From contig NC_081414.1 in the NCBI RefSeq assembly GCF_030272615.1, positions 312,811,664 through 312,875,663 on the forward strand: a stretch of DNA of 64,000 bases, read 5' to 3'. Source of the stretch: Cryptomeria japonica (Eukaryota; Streptophyta; Pinopsida; Cupressales; Cupressaceae). This document shows positions 10,679 to 22,326 of this stretch, in pieces. The position numbers were made by a program, and so were the translations under genes. The notes under the pieces are model-generated. The model was not told the DNA's origin, ran no database searches, and was given only the letters and a program-made list of their open reading frames with translations. Each line of letters begins with the position of its first letter. Positions within the stretch are counted from its first letter, which is position 1.

Positions 10679-13600
10679 ATGTCAAAGCTTCCTCACAACA
10701 AGCCCGAGTCTTCTTCAGGTCAATTGGAATCTTCTCCAAGTAAAGCATCACCAAGAAAGATGAAATACAAGTATGACAAGTACTTGAATCTGTATCCAGA
10801 GAGTTCAGTAGACTCAAATATCAAGGAAATCAGAGACACTAAAATTGGTCATGTAGATATGCACGAATTTGTTGACCGAGTTCAGAAGGCACCTGCTCAT
10901 CTAACCAGTTTGATCAAATCTGAGCTGCATAAGTATGCATCTTTCCCTGTTGCGGCTCATGATCCTAAATTTGTACTGGCAATAGCTGATCACTTTGATC
11001 CAAACACAAGGCAAGTAAAAGATGAAGATCATAATGTCATCATGACCCTAGATAGTGTATTCTTCAATAGTGTCTTCAGAGGTTCATTAGTTGAAGAAGT
11101 AGCTGATATTTCTCAAGAGAGTGCTCAAGAGTACTATGAGAAACATGAGGATAAATGCAAAAAGGTGATCGATATTGTTTATCTCTCTATTGTAAGGAGT
11201 TCCCTCACCTTACGATGGCCTAAGTCCTTCCACAGGAGCGATTTTAATGAGGAATATAACGACATGGTCATCATGTTATCCAGAGTGAGGGGGTTGAAAG
11301 ACTCTCATTATTTTCAAAACTGGATGTCTTATTACATAAATATAATCAAAAAGGGGGCCGCAAGAATTGATTGGGGAGAGCAGATCAGTGATGCGATTTG
11401 TGCTCAATTGAAGGAGGTCAAGGTGACATTGAAGTTTTACATGACCTCGTACCTGGTCTACGCAACTGCTTCAATGAGGCAATATCTAGGCTTGTCTACC
11501 AAGGGTGACAGGAGAGTGGTGCCCGTCTGGGAGTATTATGATTAGCTTACCATCAAGAATTAAGGTAACCACTATAGGAGAGTTAATGATGCTTTCTTTG
11601 TTGTGTAGAAATGTATGTTTGATAAGGGCCTTCAAAAGCAGAGATTGTCAGAGGCCGCCTACAACAGGGTATCTCATTATGGTTGTGTTTTTCTTCAATT
11701 TCCTACATTCACCTACATCCGAATCGAATTTTTTTTGGGAGAGCCCTTTATTCTACCAAGGTTCCCTAAGACAAGATCATTCTTATGGAGCTATGCAGGC
11801 AATTGATTAGTGTGCATGAGAAACAATCACAAGCACATAAGACTGGGTTGAAATTTAGAGAATTAATTGGTAGGTACTCAGTACTAACCAACCCTAAAGC
11901 CAAGAACATGGAAGAAGAAATGCAATGGAATACCATGCGAAGATTCAAGGCACAAAACAATTTTGACTTTCGTGGCATAAAGAGAAAACTCAGGAGGATT
12001 TATACTCATGTCTATAGGTTTGAGGATGTTTGGGCAGATTGTCAGAATGAGGAGGATATAAGAAGGATGGATTTCAGTCGTCTTATTTTGGAACAAATTG
12101 AAAATTTGAATTTAGCTAAGATCCCAATGACCATGGAAGACACAGATGACATAGTGGACCCTGTTTATTATGAGAAGAAGATTGCTGACTCCCCACTTCC
12201 ACTTGTGCAATGGTCGAAGAAAGAAAGCAAATCTATTACTCAGAGGATCTCTCCTATCTTAGCAAACACCAATGCTTGGTTGCTGAAAAAGAATCTCAAG
12301 ATGAAACAACTTCCTGCTAGTTCAGGAGATGATGACAACAGTGATGGCCCATTAGGCAAGACAACTATAGCTGAAACAAGAACAAAGAGTAGGGCGGACC
12401 CATAAGCACCATCCTCAGCTCCTGTGGTACAATCGAAAGGTAAAGGACCCAAAATCAGATTTACCATTAAAGGGTTGAAGAAGGGTGAATCATCATCCGC
12501 GTCACAGGAAGTAGTAGCGAAAGAGCCAGAACAATCGCCTGCCAGTGAAGTCGGAAAAGGAAAAGAGATTGAAGAAGGTGAAATTCCTCAACAAGAGGAA
12601 ATACAGGCAAAAGAAGTATCACACCCAGCTGAAGTTGATGCCCCAATTCCCTCACAAGTAATCGTCCACTCTATTGAATCTGACTCAGATTATGACCAAG
12701 AGGATGAGGATTTTCGAGAAGATGGAGATCTGAGTATGGGCATGACGCAATCAGACACCATTGGTCATTTTTTCATAATAACCAACTTCTCTAATTTATA
12801 TGATATCCCTTCATCTACTTTTGAATCCACAATGATGGATTTTAATGAAACCTTGGAAGATGCACTTACAGAACAGGTTTCAATAGACTTACCTGTCACT
12901 ACCACCACCACCATAGCAATTCCTCCATTGGTAAGTGCTGAAGTTACATTCACGACACCCTCAAATCTCCCATATGTAACTGAAGAGGTAGCAACAACAA
13001 ATGCCCCGCTAGATAACTCAATATCAACACCATCAGTAACACTCACAACTGCTCCAAGCTCCAGTCAACCTGCTCCCGAAGCTTCAACTCAAAATCAACA
13101 AGGATCTACTACTCCATCAACCAATCCAAAACTACCCCCTTGGATGGAAGTAGTGGAACCTAAAAGGAAAAAACAAGTGATCTCTCTAGACGAGTTTGAC
13201 TTTGAACTTTTGGTTCCTCCAAAGCCTAAGGGAACAAAGAAGCCAAAGACAGTATCTCGGGTGGTAGTAGACCTGACTTCTAAAAGAAAATATGCTGAAG
13301 TTATGGTGCCATCATCAAACAAGGACAAAGGCAACATAAGATCTGAAGATTATACCATGCAGGTCGTAGAGCTCGGGGTGGAAACACATGAGAATGTGAA
13401 ATTGGATTCACAGACAACCTTTAATTCCTTGTTGAGAAGATTGGATTAGGAGAGGGATGAGAAAAACATCTTGAAGCAAAAGTGTGAATAGCTGACCAAC
13501 ATTCTTCTAAAGGTAACACAATCTTCTCAAGAGATTGAACCCATAGGATCCTCAATAGATATTGAAGCCCTCAAGAAGATTGAACAGGTGGGGGCTAAAG

Positions 13601-14289
13601 GTCGAGTGATGGATGAGTGGATCTCATGACTAAGGTCAGAAGGCTCTCATCTTCTGAGCTCAACAGTGGGTCTATTGTCAGATTATGAAGTGATCTAGAG
13701 TCAAATGCAAGGACTCAAAACCTCTTTATCACAGGAGATTGAGGAAGTTGTGAAAAGTAATACCTTGTGGAGAAAAATGGAGGACTTCAGGATAGATGTC
13801 CTGGTTGATAATAAGGTAATTCCCACAAGGGAAAAGTACATCCAGATCTTATCTTTATTATCTCGTAAGAAAGAGACAATGAAGTTAATGATTGCGGAGG
13901 TGGATAGGGAGAAAAAATAAGGTGATGATGAGGTTGACCTCATTTTTGCCAAAGTTGGTCATCTCCCATGCTATTTATATGATGGCGATCAAAATCTCAT
14001 CACCGTTGAAGTTGTCACGTAGGAATTCCTTTCCTTGATGGATCAATGCACAGGACAAGATTTCTCACTTGATACATTTGATAAACTGTTAGAAATCTAG
14101 GTTAGTTTTGAAGTCCTCGTATCCATGCTGAAGGATGTTAAAAAGAAACATGTGAAGATTCAAGATGCAATTTCCCGCGTCCAAGTCATCACAAGTTCTA
14201 CCTCGATGCCGAATGAAGCAGAGATGAAAACCTTCCTTGCTAAATTCGAAGACTGCTAGAAATCCAATGAAGAAGAAAATCAAGAATGA
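10679..14289 (+). pseudogene. Extra-ORF family protein, longest copy
   Basis: The reading frame opens at ATG 10,679 (MSKLPHNKPESSSGQ) and runs open to 11,545, then through stops to about 11,800. It shifts frame near there and continues in one frame to a TGA at 14,287-14,289, with single stops at 12,403, 13,447 and later. Total is about 1,200 codons. The N-terminal 375 residues look globular. The middle (12,424-13,100) is acidic and Ser/Thr/Pro-rich. The C-terminal third is charged and helical (SQEIEEVVKSNTLWRKMED). The N-terminal part matches the copy at 63,607 in order: MKY.Y, TKIGHV, then PKFVLAIADHFD and DSVFFNSVF. It has no RT or integrase motif. Function unknown; being the longest copy it best shows the family's architecture. 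Confidence 0.6.
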
Positions 14290-14317
14290 AGTACCCCCTT
14301 TTGGCACCTTTTCTTCA

Positions 14318-14360
14318 TGCAGTTGCACCGATAGATGTTGTCAATTTTTGTGCAACTGCA
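14318..14360 (+). other. 11-bp inverted repeat 29 bases after the ORF stop
   Basis: The arms tgcagttgcac (14318-14328) and gtgcaactgca (14350-14360) are perfectly complementary and separated by 21 bases. An RNA hairpin is possible just downstream of the stop at 14,289. No U-run follows; role unknown. Confidence 0.6.
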
Positions 14361-14447
14361 CGTTTTCTTTATGTAGTAGTTGTAGTAAAATGGGACTATG
14401 CAGTTGAATAAGTCAATTGTGCCCACTTTTTTCTCAACTTCTTTTCC

Positions 14448-14456
14448 TATATAAGG
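14448..14456 (+). promoter_or_regulatory. TATA-like motif in the 3' part of the 5.9-kb insertion
   Basis: The sequence tatataagg follows a pyrimidine-rich stretch, and an A-rich possible polyadenylation signal (gaataaaaaaaa) lies about 120 bases downstream. This order (TATA, then a polyadenylation signal) is what an LTR shows. It is the best evidence that 14,336-15,210 is LTR-derived even though no left partner was found. Confidence 0.4.
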
Positions 14457-15210
14457 AGGACCTCTTTTGTAAATATTTTATCTTTTTCATGCTTAGCAAA
14501 GCTCTGCAGATTTTTCATCCCAATTAAGACTTTGGGTTTTTTGTGGTGAAAATCCTATCAAACGAATAAAAAAAATAGTTTTGTTGATCACAAACTTTGT
14601 GTTGTATCAAGGAAATCGTTTATGTAATTTAATGTTCCTATGTCCATTGAATATATATTATCTTTACTTCTTTGATCTTTAAGATATTGCTACATGGTTA
14701 GAGAGCTCTCAAATCTTGCAAAGTAGACTTTGTGCTCTTAGCATACTTGAGAAATCTGCTAATAAATTAAGTAACTTGTGGTAAGCTTTGTATTGTTGTA
14801 GTTATTTGTAGTTTAATGGATTAGAAATCTATACTCAAAGACTTTGAGCTTTAAACTAAGTTTCTAATTGTTTAATTTGTAATGATCAATGTGAATTAGT
14901 GTTACTTTAAAGGAGACTTTGTGCTGCTTAATAGTAACTATTGGTGTAGTTTATTAGATTAATAGTTCTTTTCTTTAAGTATCTGAAGAGGTAGAGAAAT
15001 TGTAACTAGGTGAAGGGAGAATACATAAACTCTAAAAAAAGAGAGTTATATGCCCAACACCAACCCACAAATTTAATTTCTTATTAATTAGAGGATAAAG
15101 TTCATAGGGAACCTCCCCTTGATGAGAGGAGAGATTAATTTCTCAGCATAGCATTGTGTGAATTATATATTTTGTCATTAGTACGCTGGTGATAAAATAT
15201 TCACCCAACA

Positions 15211-15215
15211 CAACA
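15211..15215. repeat. Target-site duplication (caaca), right copy
   Basis: Matches 9319-9323 exactly and lies directly after the CAACA end of the 5.9-kb insertion. The LINE-1 frame resumes immediately beyond it. Confidence 0.85.
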
Positions 15216-15426
15216 GGAGGAGGCTTCCACCTCCCATCTCTACAAATCCTCTGCTTAACATGAAAGGATATATTGCTTGCAGTACCACTTCGTCTACTAC
15301 CCCCCAAGTTCAAATTCTGCACAATAGCATAGTCCCTAGGTTCCACATTTTCAGACTGTTAGCATTTTCACAAAGGGAGATTGTTAGCATCTCAGTAAGT
15401 TTGTTGTATGAGGATATTGAGAAGGT
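15216..15426 (-). pseudogene. LINE-1: segment just upstream of the RNase H domain
   Basis: Minus-strand translation gives NVEPRDYAIVQNL and then ICRDGRWKPPPV, which joins without a break to the GVLKINT start of the RNase H domain at 9318 once the 5.9-kb insertion and one caaca are removed. The fragment ends at the start of the Copia LTR at 15,427, so the Copia insertion may have interrupted the LINE; the upstream RT is not seen in this window. Confidence 0.65.
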
Positions 15427-15465
15427 TGTTGGAGATTGTTGATATAATTGAGAAAGGATGATTAC
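15427..15465 (+). mobile_element. Copia 5' LTR, first 39 bases (interrupted)
   Basis: The LTR begins TGTTGGAGATTG at 15,427 and is cut at 15,465 by the Athila-like element. It resumes at 24,900 and ends at 26,296, so the intact LTR was about 1,436 bases. The bases attac (15,461-15,465) belong to this LTR and are duplicated at 24,895-24,899. Confidence 0.7.
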
Positions 15466-16730
15466 TGTCTACCCCAACTATAATGACAATAACAATACCT
15501 CTAATTAAAATCTCAATCCGAAGTTTGGACATTCATATGGTAGAGTTTACTATTTTCATGGCTGGTGTTCATTTAGTTGTCAATCCAAGAACGTAAAACT
15601 TGAAATGGCTCTGCAATATATATGCACTAAGCTCCTTAAATGATTATTCTGCATTACTACAGTGACTAACATTATACAGAAAGGAAAGGTAGGAATGGAA
15701 ATCATAGAAGGCTACATGAAAGCTTCACAAAACAATGTTGAAATGATCTAATGAAAATAACAAAAATCACACCGTTTTGTCTTGGCTGCAAGAACAATCA
15801 ACAGATCTATTTCCAGTGGCTGCAGGAACAATCCAGTCATGAACTTCTACTGCAACTAAGTAAAAACTAACTTCAATGATCATAAACACAGGATCACTCA
15901 CCAAGTGGCCCCCCTTGGATGAGTGATATCAAACTCTCAACAAAGTACTATTAATAGATCAGAACAACATATTCTTATTCATTTCTTTCTGAAAATGATT
16001 ACATATTCTAAAAGAGAAAAATTCAGAATGCTTAACAAAACTCTGCTCAATTCCTTTCCATTTTGTCTAACTCTCAGAAAGAAGGAAGAGCTTATTATAA
16101 AGAAAAGATCAACTACAATGGACAACTCAAGTTACGCCTAGAAGAAGAGGCAGATAATTGTCAGATGAAGGAGATAACTGAGAGCTTGGCTGCAGGAACC
16201 GTGGATCTAAATCCGAACCACAGTCTTTGCATGCCAAAGCGATATTTTGTGAATTCAATATGCACCAAAGTTAAACTCCCATGGTGAAGTAAAACTGCTC
16301 CGATTATGCCATTCATTGTGCTTGCTTGAATCTCCTTTAGTTTGACCTCCAGTTATCTGAACGTGATTCTCCAATTCTTAGGCGCGAAAGAAAATCATCC
16401 ACCGCGACATCAATTATTATCTGCACTAAAACAAAAACAACATACAAGGACATGCATATGTATCTTACTTAATTAATACATTCATTAACTCACATATGAC
16501 ATTATCCTAAATAATCCGCATATCACAGGGACAAATCTTTTTGCTGCAAGAATAAATTGGCATGGCTGCAGGAATTAATCGACAAAGTTCAAACATGATT
16601 TCTTAAGTTCAGTTTTAAAACATGGATTACATATAGTCAATTCACAATACTTTACTATCACAACGCAACCCAAAAGATACCAAAAACCTAAGAGTCCTGA
16701 TAAAAAATATGTCAATGCATCGACTTATCA
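15466..16730 (-). repeat. Athila-like 3' LTR (1,265 bases)
   Basis: Plus-strand edges are TGTCTACCCC and CGACTTATCA. It is 26 bases longer than the other LTR because of one segment near 16,500 (attatcctaaataatccgca and neighbours) bounded by short atatgac/atatcac words, which suggests a slippage or repair deletion in the partner. Confidence 0.95.
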
Positions 16731-16747
16731 TGCCCCCCAACTTTAAG
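16731..16747 (-). other. Polypurine tract of the Athila-like element
   Basis: The plus strand reads tgccccccaactttaag directly beside the 3' LTR, so the minus strand carries a purine run, AAAGTTGGGGGGCA, immediately upstream of the LTR. This is the expected position for priming plus-strand DNA synthesis. Confidence 0.8.
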
Positions 16748-17457
16748 GGTTTGCTGCTCCTACAGCAAAAGGAAAATTTATGATTTTTGCTGAAACTCTG
16801 AAATCACCAACAGTGTCCTATCTGATTCCCTTGGAAGGCAAATTCTAATAAAATCCTTTCATTTTCTCCAACCTGGACCATCTAGCTGTTTCCTCTACAA
16901 CTACATCATAATTATGTTCTGTTGGTTGCCATGCCAAAAGTGGCCACATAAGGATCGAAGGCTGAAAGATTAATGGCAGCCAATTATTGGATTTCTCCCT
17001 ACCTAGCTGTATGTATTTGGAGGCTCTTTGTATAGCTGCATGAAAATTCTGTAATGAGTAAGGTTCTCCCAGTTTTAAATGATCTGGTAGATGATTTCAA
17101 CGTTGAGTTAGCCCTTCTTGTGCCTTGTCTATCCAACATTAAGGGTCTGTCAGTAGAAATTGTGAACTCTGCCCTAACACTCCTTGCATCCTTTGATTCT
17201 GGAAAGAGTTCTCCTTCCTACAACAACCCTATGACCTCTGGAATTCGTTGCTCCATAGCAATTACCCTCAACCCTTTAACTGTAGCTTCTCCTTCATCAA
17301 AGGAATGCATAAATTCCGCAGCTATTTCGTCGTTGAAATCCCTTATTTTGAAGAAATAACCTAGCCAACCGTGGTTTTGGAAATAATGCACACAGACAAC
17401 ATCTTGCAACAACCCTTCATGGACCGTTGGTTCATGGCAAAATAGATCACCACCCAT
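16748..17457 (-). pseudogene. Extra ORF downstream of pol in the Athila-like element
   Basis: The frame opens at an ATG at 17,457 (MGGDLFCHEPTVHEG), runs to a stop at 17,218, then stays protein-like to about 16,900 with further stops. Segments include HYFQNHGWLGYFF, FNDEIAAEFMHSFDEG and LRVIAMEQRIPEVIGLL. The pattern (aromatic-rich start, then a hydrophobic 'V.G' strand, then 'I.EV.GL') recalls the N-terminal part of the extra ORFs at 10,679 and 63,607, but I could not confirm homology. It occupies the place where Athila elements carry an env-like or additional ORF. No signal peptide or membrane segment is evident. Function unknown. Confidence 0.5.
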
Positions 17458-17929
17458 CTTTTACTCTGATACTTCCACAGCTTCACCAAAATGTTTAACA
17501 GTTCACAAAAAACTAAAATCTACATATCTTAATTTTGGCTGCAGACCTTATTATTCACTTGCGTGAAATAATAATCATCATAAGTAATGTCAGTTAGGAA
17601 ATCAATTCGGGATATCAAAAAACTAATAATAAATCTTATTGGAAAAAGGACCATAAAGTACCCCCCCAACTTAACCTAGCACGTGTCCACACAGGCTGAC
17701 GAGATTTCGGGTTTGGAGCGGATTTAAACAGGATAAAAATCATAATGAACCAATAAATGCATAATTAACATAAAGTACAATATACACGTACCTGCAATTG
17801 GGCGAAAATGATGGCGAAATGAAATGAAGTGATAGGTAAGAAAGTGGAATGGAATGTAGTGGATGAAACTTTATGTACGGAGAACAATATTCCCATGGAA
17901 ATATTTTATTATGATACAGTGAATAAGTT

Positions 17930-19330
17930 CACTGCAAAGGCTGCAGGAACATCACCTTTATCAACATGCTCAAGTGCAACAAGAAGCTCATGAATTGATA
18001 CCGAATCATTGGCGGTTGCTGCATGAACCTTGCCATTTGCTATAGGAACTTGTATTTCATTTTGGGGAGCAAACTATTGCAGGAACTCTTCTCTAGTAGT
18101 TGGCTTGTGATAAAGTCGTAGTCGGTGTCCATTCACTAAGAGTTTAAATCAAACAGGATCTATTGTGGACAACCAGACTGCTCCATTCTAAAAAACTTCT
18201 TCTACCTCATAAGGACCTAACCACCTTGTTTGGAGTTTTCCCATAGCATCCTTATATCTGGAATCATACGGGAGTGCCCAGTCACCAACTTTGAATTTCT
18301 TTTCTCTTATATATTTATCATGTCATCTGACTCTTTGGTTTTGAATCAATTCTATCTGTTGAACAACTATCTTTCTCCATTCATCAAGAGCATTTAACTG
18401 TTGAATGCATTCATTCTGTGCTTCAGACAATGTCATATTCAGCTGTAGAGTTGTTCTCAAGGTTTTATGTTCAAATTCAATAGGCATCATTGTTGTTTTG
18501 CCATAAACCATCTCAAAAGGTGTGAATCCAATTGGTGTTTTCCATGTTGTTCTATATGCCTAGATTGCCTCTGAAAGTCGATGAGACCGATCTTTCTTAT
18601 GGATAGACACTATTTTGGTAAGAATAGCCTCAAGCTCTCTATTGGTCACTTCTACTTGTCCATTAGACTATGGATGATATGGAGTAGATTTCCTGTGTCT
18701 TATATTGTATTCATTGACCAAAGCTTTTATCAATGTTGATGTAAATTGAGGTCCCTGATCTGAGACAATTTCTCTCGGTACTCCATACCTTGTAAATATT
18801 TATTCATAGAGAAACTCAACCACCTTATTATCTCTTGCATGTTGCATAGCTCTAGCTTCTACCCATTTTGTCACATAGTCTATATATACTAAGATATAAG
18901 ATTTGCCATTAGAAGGTGGATCAATGGGGCCAACAAAATCTAATCCCCACTTGTCAAATGGTGTAACAGATATTTGAGGATATAGTGGCATCTCATCAGA
19001 TTTTGTAGGTCTGCCCATTCGCTGACATCTGTCACATTTCCTTCTGTACTGAGATGCATCCTTGTGTAATGTAGGCCAATAGTAACTGGTATTGAGTATT
19101 TTCAGTGTTGTCCTTTTGGCAGCAAAATGACCTCCACATGGCTCGTCATGACATGCATGTAAAATGTCATATGTTTCATCCTCTCTAACACATCTTTGCA
19201 TGACTTGATCAGGTCTAGTATAAAATAGACAATCAACAATCCATGAAAAGTTAAAAAAAAAATCGACTAGCAACCTTCTTTCCTTAGGAGAAAAAGAAAT
19301 TGGCATCTTAGCTGCAGCTAAATAGTTGGC
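17930..19330 (-). pseudogene. Integrase of the Athila-like element
   Basis: The zinc-binding HHCC domain is visible at 19,170-19,010 (HACHDEPCGGHF, then CDRCQRMGR). The catalytic core follows: FDKWGLDFVGPI, then SDQGPQF after a stop at 18,800, and a glutamate in NGQVEVTN. The C-terminal domain reads KFKVGDWALPYD and LQTRWLGPYEVEEVF near 18,200. Inserting retroelement DNA is the family's role. The frame is shifted relative to RT/RNase H (the shift lies between about 19,330 and 19,380), and several stops make it inactive. Confidence 0.85.
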
Positions 19331-21120
19331 AATATCAGCATACCAGGAGTATGAGCCTGTATGAGAAACAAATGCTCATTTGGAAAAGTGTCATCTATCA
19401 TTGTAGAATCTTCCTGCAATTGAAGACGTGAAAGATAATCTGAAACAACATTAGACTTCCCTGGCTTATCAACAACTGTGATATCAAATTCCTGCATCAA
19501 CAATAACCAGCGAGCCAGTCTACCGGTGATTGATGGCTTATTTATGAGATATCTAATTGCAGTATGATCTGTATGCACAAATATGGGATAACCTATAATA
19601 TAGTGTCTCAACTTGTTAAGGGCATATATGACAGCTAACATTTCCTTTTCAATAACTGTATAATTCAATTTAGGTCCTTGCAAATTCTTGCTGATATAAT
19701 ATATTGCATTTTCCAACTTATCAACTTTTTGTCCCAGCACTGCTCCTATAGCATAATCAGATGCATCGGTATGGATTTGGAATGGTAGAGACCAATTAGG
19801 TCCTTTTAGAACTGGTGCTTGAGTCAAAGCATGCTTAAGCTTTAAAAAAACTTCATTGCATGCTGAGGTCCATTTAAATTCTGCATCTTTAGTAAGCAGT
19901 GTATATAAGGGACTTGCAATTTTACTGAAATCTTTAATAAACCTTCTATAGTATCCAGCATGGCCAAGAAAACTTATCACATCTTTCTGCTTCACAGGGT
20001 CATTAATATGCTGAATAACCTCAATCTTTGTTGGATCCACTTGTATGCCTTGTACAAATATATGATGACCAAGGACTATTCCTTCTTCCATCATAATGAA
20101 ACACTTCTCACTATTTGGAGACAAGTTTTAGTCTTCACACCACTGCAAAACTTTTTTCAAATTACTTAATGCTTGATCAAATTCAGAACCATAAGTTGTA
20201 AAGTCATCCATGTAAATTTTCATAATATCTTGAGAAATATCAGAAAAAATACTGATCACTGCCCTTTGAAAAGTGGCTGGAGCATTACACAACCCAAAAG
20301 GAAGAACAAAGTATGCATAAGTGCCCCATGGGCGAGTAAATGTTGTTTTCTCCTGATCCTCAGGAGCTATTTGTATCTGATTATAGCCACTAAATCCATC
20401 CAGGAATGAAAAATATCTCTTACCAGCAAGAGAATCCAATACCTGATCCACAAATGGCAGTGGAAAATGATCCTTCCTTGTGGCTAAGTTCAAGGCTCTA
20501 TAATCAACACATACTCTCCATTTGCCTCCCTTTTTAGGAACTATCACTAAAGGTGATACCCATTGACTGTTAGAGATAGGATAGATAAACCCAGCTTTCA
20601 ACAATTTCTGCAATTCTTCTTTAACTATCTCTTTCAAGGCAGGATTGACTCTTTTTTTAGGTTGTCTGAAGGGGCAACACTCATCCTTTATATAAATGCG
20701 ATGAATACAAACTGCTGGATCAATTCCATTCATATCCTTGTAATCCCATGCAAAAGCATTTCGATGGAGTTTCAGCAAGTCCACTGGGCTATCCTTTTGA
20801 GTATATGCTATATTCTTATTGATGTTCAAATATTTATTCAATTCAACCTCTATCTTGATAGTAAGATCAATCTGATTTATATAAGAAATATGAGAATAAG
20901 ACAATTCCTGCGGCAACAAGGTATGCAAGGTATCAGTGGCTGCAAGAAAGTCCAACCCTGCAATATTTGGAACCAATTCCTGCAATTCTTGGTCTTCTAT
21001 TAATTCATTTATCAAGACCTTATAAAGGATTGATTCTTCATCATATAACTGCATGAGTGGCACTCGATTAATCATCATAGGGTGATTAATAGAGTCAATT
21101 TCTTCAGATTCCTCTCCCAA
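19318..21120 (-). pseudogene. Reverse transcriptase and RNase H of the Athila-like element
   Basis: RT motifs are well preserved: VPKKGGKWRVCVDYRALN, YFSFLDGFSGYNQI with the first catalytic Asp, LPFGLCNAPATFQR, and the catalytic YMDD box near 20,200. A single in-frame TAA at 20,125-20,127 separates RT from RNase H, where CED is followed by NLSPNSEKC. RNase H shows the catalytic Asp in IHTDASDYAIGAVLGQ and later YPIFVHTDHTAIRYL. The frame is the same as gag and protease upstream, consistent with one gag-pol polyprotein. RT copies element RNA into DNA and RNase H removes the RNA strand. Apart from the stop, both active sites look intact. Confidence 0.9.
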
Positions 21121-21141
21121 AATAGGCCAAACAACCTGCTA

Positions 21142-22250
21142 CTACTCAAGCTGAGGTTGTGTAGGGGAATACGAGGCTAATATTTTTGTGAAACTACCAT
21201 CTGAAATAGTCATGTCTCCTGATCTACACCCAATATATGCATCGGCTGTGGCAAGCCATGGTCTTCCCAAAATGACTGGATATCCCCCCAATGTTGCTTT
21301 TGGAGATAAAATCATAAAGTCTGCAGGATATTCCCAGGAATCTAGAATAACTACTATATCCTCTATGATACCATCAGGTCTTACTGCAGAACCATCAGCA
21401 AGTTGGAGAATTGTGGGTGTAGCCCTTAAACTATCTATCTCTAGATGTTTCATTACTTCCCTTGTCATTACATTAATGGCTGCCCCTAGATCAACTAAAA
21501 CATTTTTTATTTGATTGCCATTAATGACTATACTCACAACAGGACTACCTGGATCATAATACTTTGGAATAGAAATTTTTCCTAACATAATATCAGCCAA
21601 TTGACCCATAACATGAACTGTTTGTGGATCCTTTTTCTTTCTACCAGGTTTCTTTAGGCATGCTTCTCTCAATGCCTTACCATATATTGGGACATCCTTT
21701 ATTGCTTGCAACAATGAAATTTTAACACAAATATGCTTCAGTTGATCAAGAATATCAAACCTTTGCTGTTGTTCAGTGGAAACTTCTTTGTCTTTCAGTC
21801 TATGGGGAAATGGTGGTAATATTTGATTATGAGGTATTACATCTTTAGGATCAGAGATTGGTTTCTCTTCTTGTAACTCAGTAATAACTAGTTGAGAGGG
21901 ATTAGGTAGAGTTGTGTCAGATTGAAGGTGAATATCATCTAGTGATAAAGAATAGGCTGGGTATTGATTAGCATTAGTTGAATAAGATTGTTGTTGTTGC
22001 TGAGATTTGATATTTGGATTAGGCAATAGTTGAGTAGGTAGTTGTGTTGGCTTAGGAGGTGGTGCTGCAGCTGCAAGAGGTGGCATTAAAGCAGGAGTTT
22101 GTGGCTATTGAGCAGGGGGCTGATATCGAGAAGATTGGGATGACCATGATGGGTTTCCCCTCCATTGAGAGGTAGGTTGCCAATTCCCTTGAAACTGGTT
22201 CCCTGCACCCTGAGGTGGATACCAGTTTTCTAGTGGTTGCTGCCACTAGG
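21142..22250 (-). pseudogene. Protease region of the Athila-like element
   Basis: A Pro/Gln-rich linker (MPPLAAAAPPPKPTQ onward, preceded by a stop near 22,108) leads into a retropepsin-like domain at about 21,560-21,230. The active-site segment is VLVDLGAAINVM, with Asp-Leu-Gly in place of Asp-Thr/Ser-Gly, as is characteristic of Athila-type proteases, followed by VILGRPWLATADAYI near the end. It cleaves the polyprotein. Stops at about 22,327 and 21,142 separate it from gag and RT, all in the same frame. Confidence 0.8.
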
Positions 22251-22326
22251 GGATTTGATTAGCAAATTGTTGTCCTTGTCCTTTTGATCTATACCAATGT
22301 GGATAATTACCAAAATTTTGAGAATA

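Larger units (their letters stand above)
9324..15210 (+). mobile_element. 5.9-kb TSD-bounded insertion with extra ORF and dyad array, no visible LTR pair
   Basis: The insertion starts TGTTGTCC and ends CACCCAACA, so the ends form a 5-bp TGTTG/CAACA inverted terminus, and it is flanked by a 5-bp caaca duplication. Both are marks of integrase-mediated insertion, as in LTR retrotransposons. It splits LINE-1 precisely. Inside are a dyad-repeat array (9499-10560), a long plus-strand ORF remnant (10,679-14,289), and a TATA-like motif with an A-rich possible polyadenylation region (14,448-14,580). I could not find homologous left and right LTRs, a primer-binding site, or any protease, RT or integrase. 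It may be a non-autonomous LTR element that lost one LTR identity, or something less ordinary. Confidence 0.7.

Noticed and set aside
12765-13337. Minus-strand ORFs at 12,765-13,046 and 13,095-13,337
   Set aside because: They are shadows of the plus-strand extra ORF, whose Ser/Thr/Pro-rich codons leave the reverse strand open.
14336-14342. Right LTR start matching the left end (tgttgtc)
   Set aside because: Only seven bases agree with 9,324 onward; the following sequence does not align, so it does not establish an LTR pair.
15040-15060. Alternative right end of the 5.9-kb insertion at cccaaca near 15,053
   Set aside because: Joining there does not restore the LINE-1 frame, whereas 15,210 does and gives a perfect 5-bp duplication.
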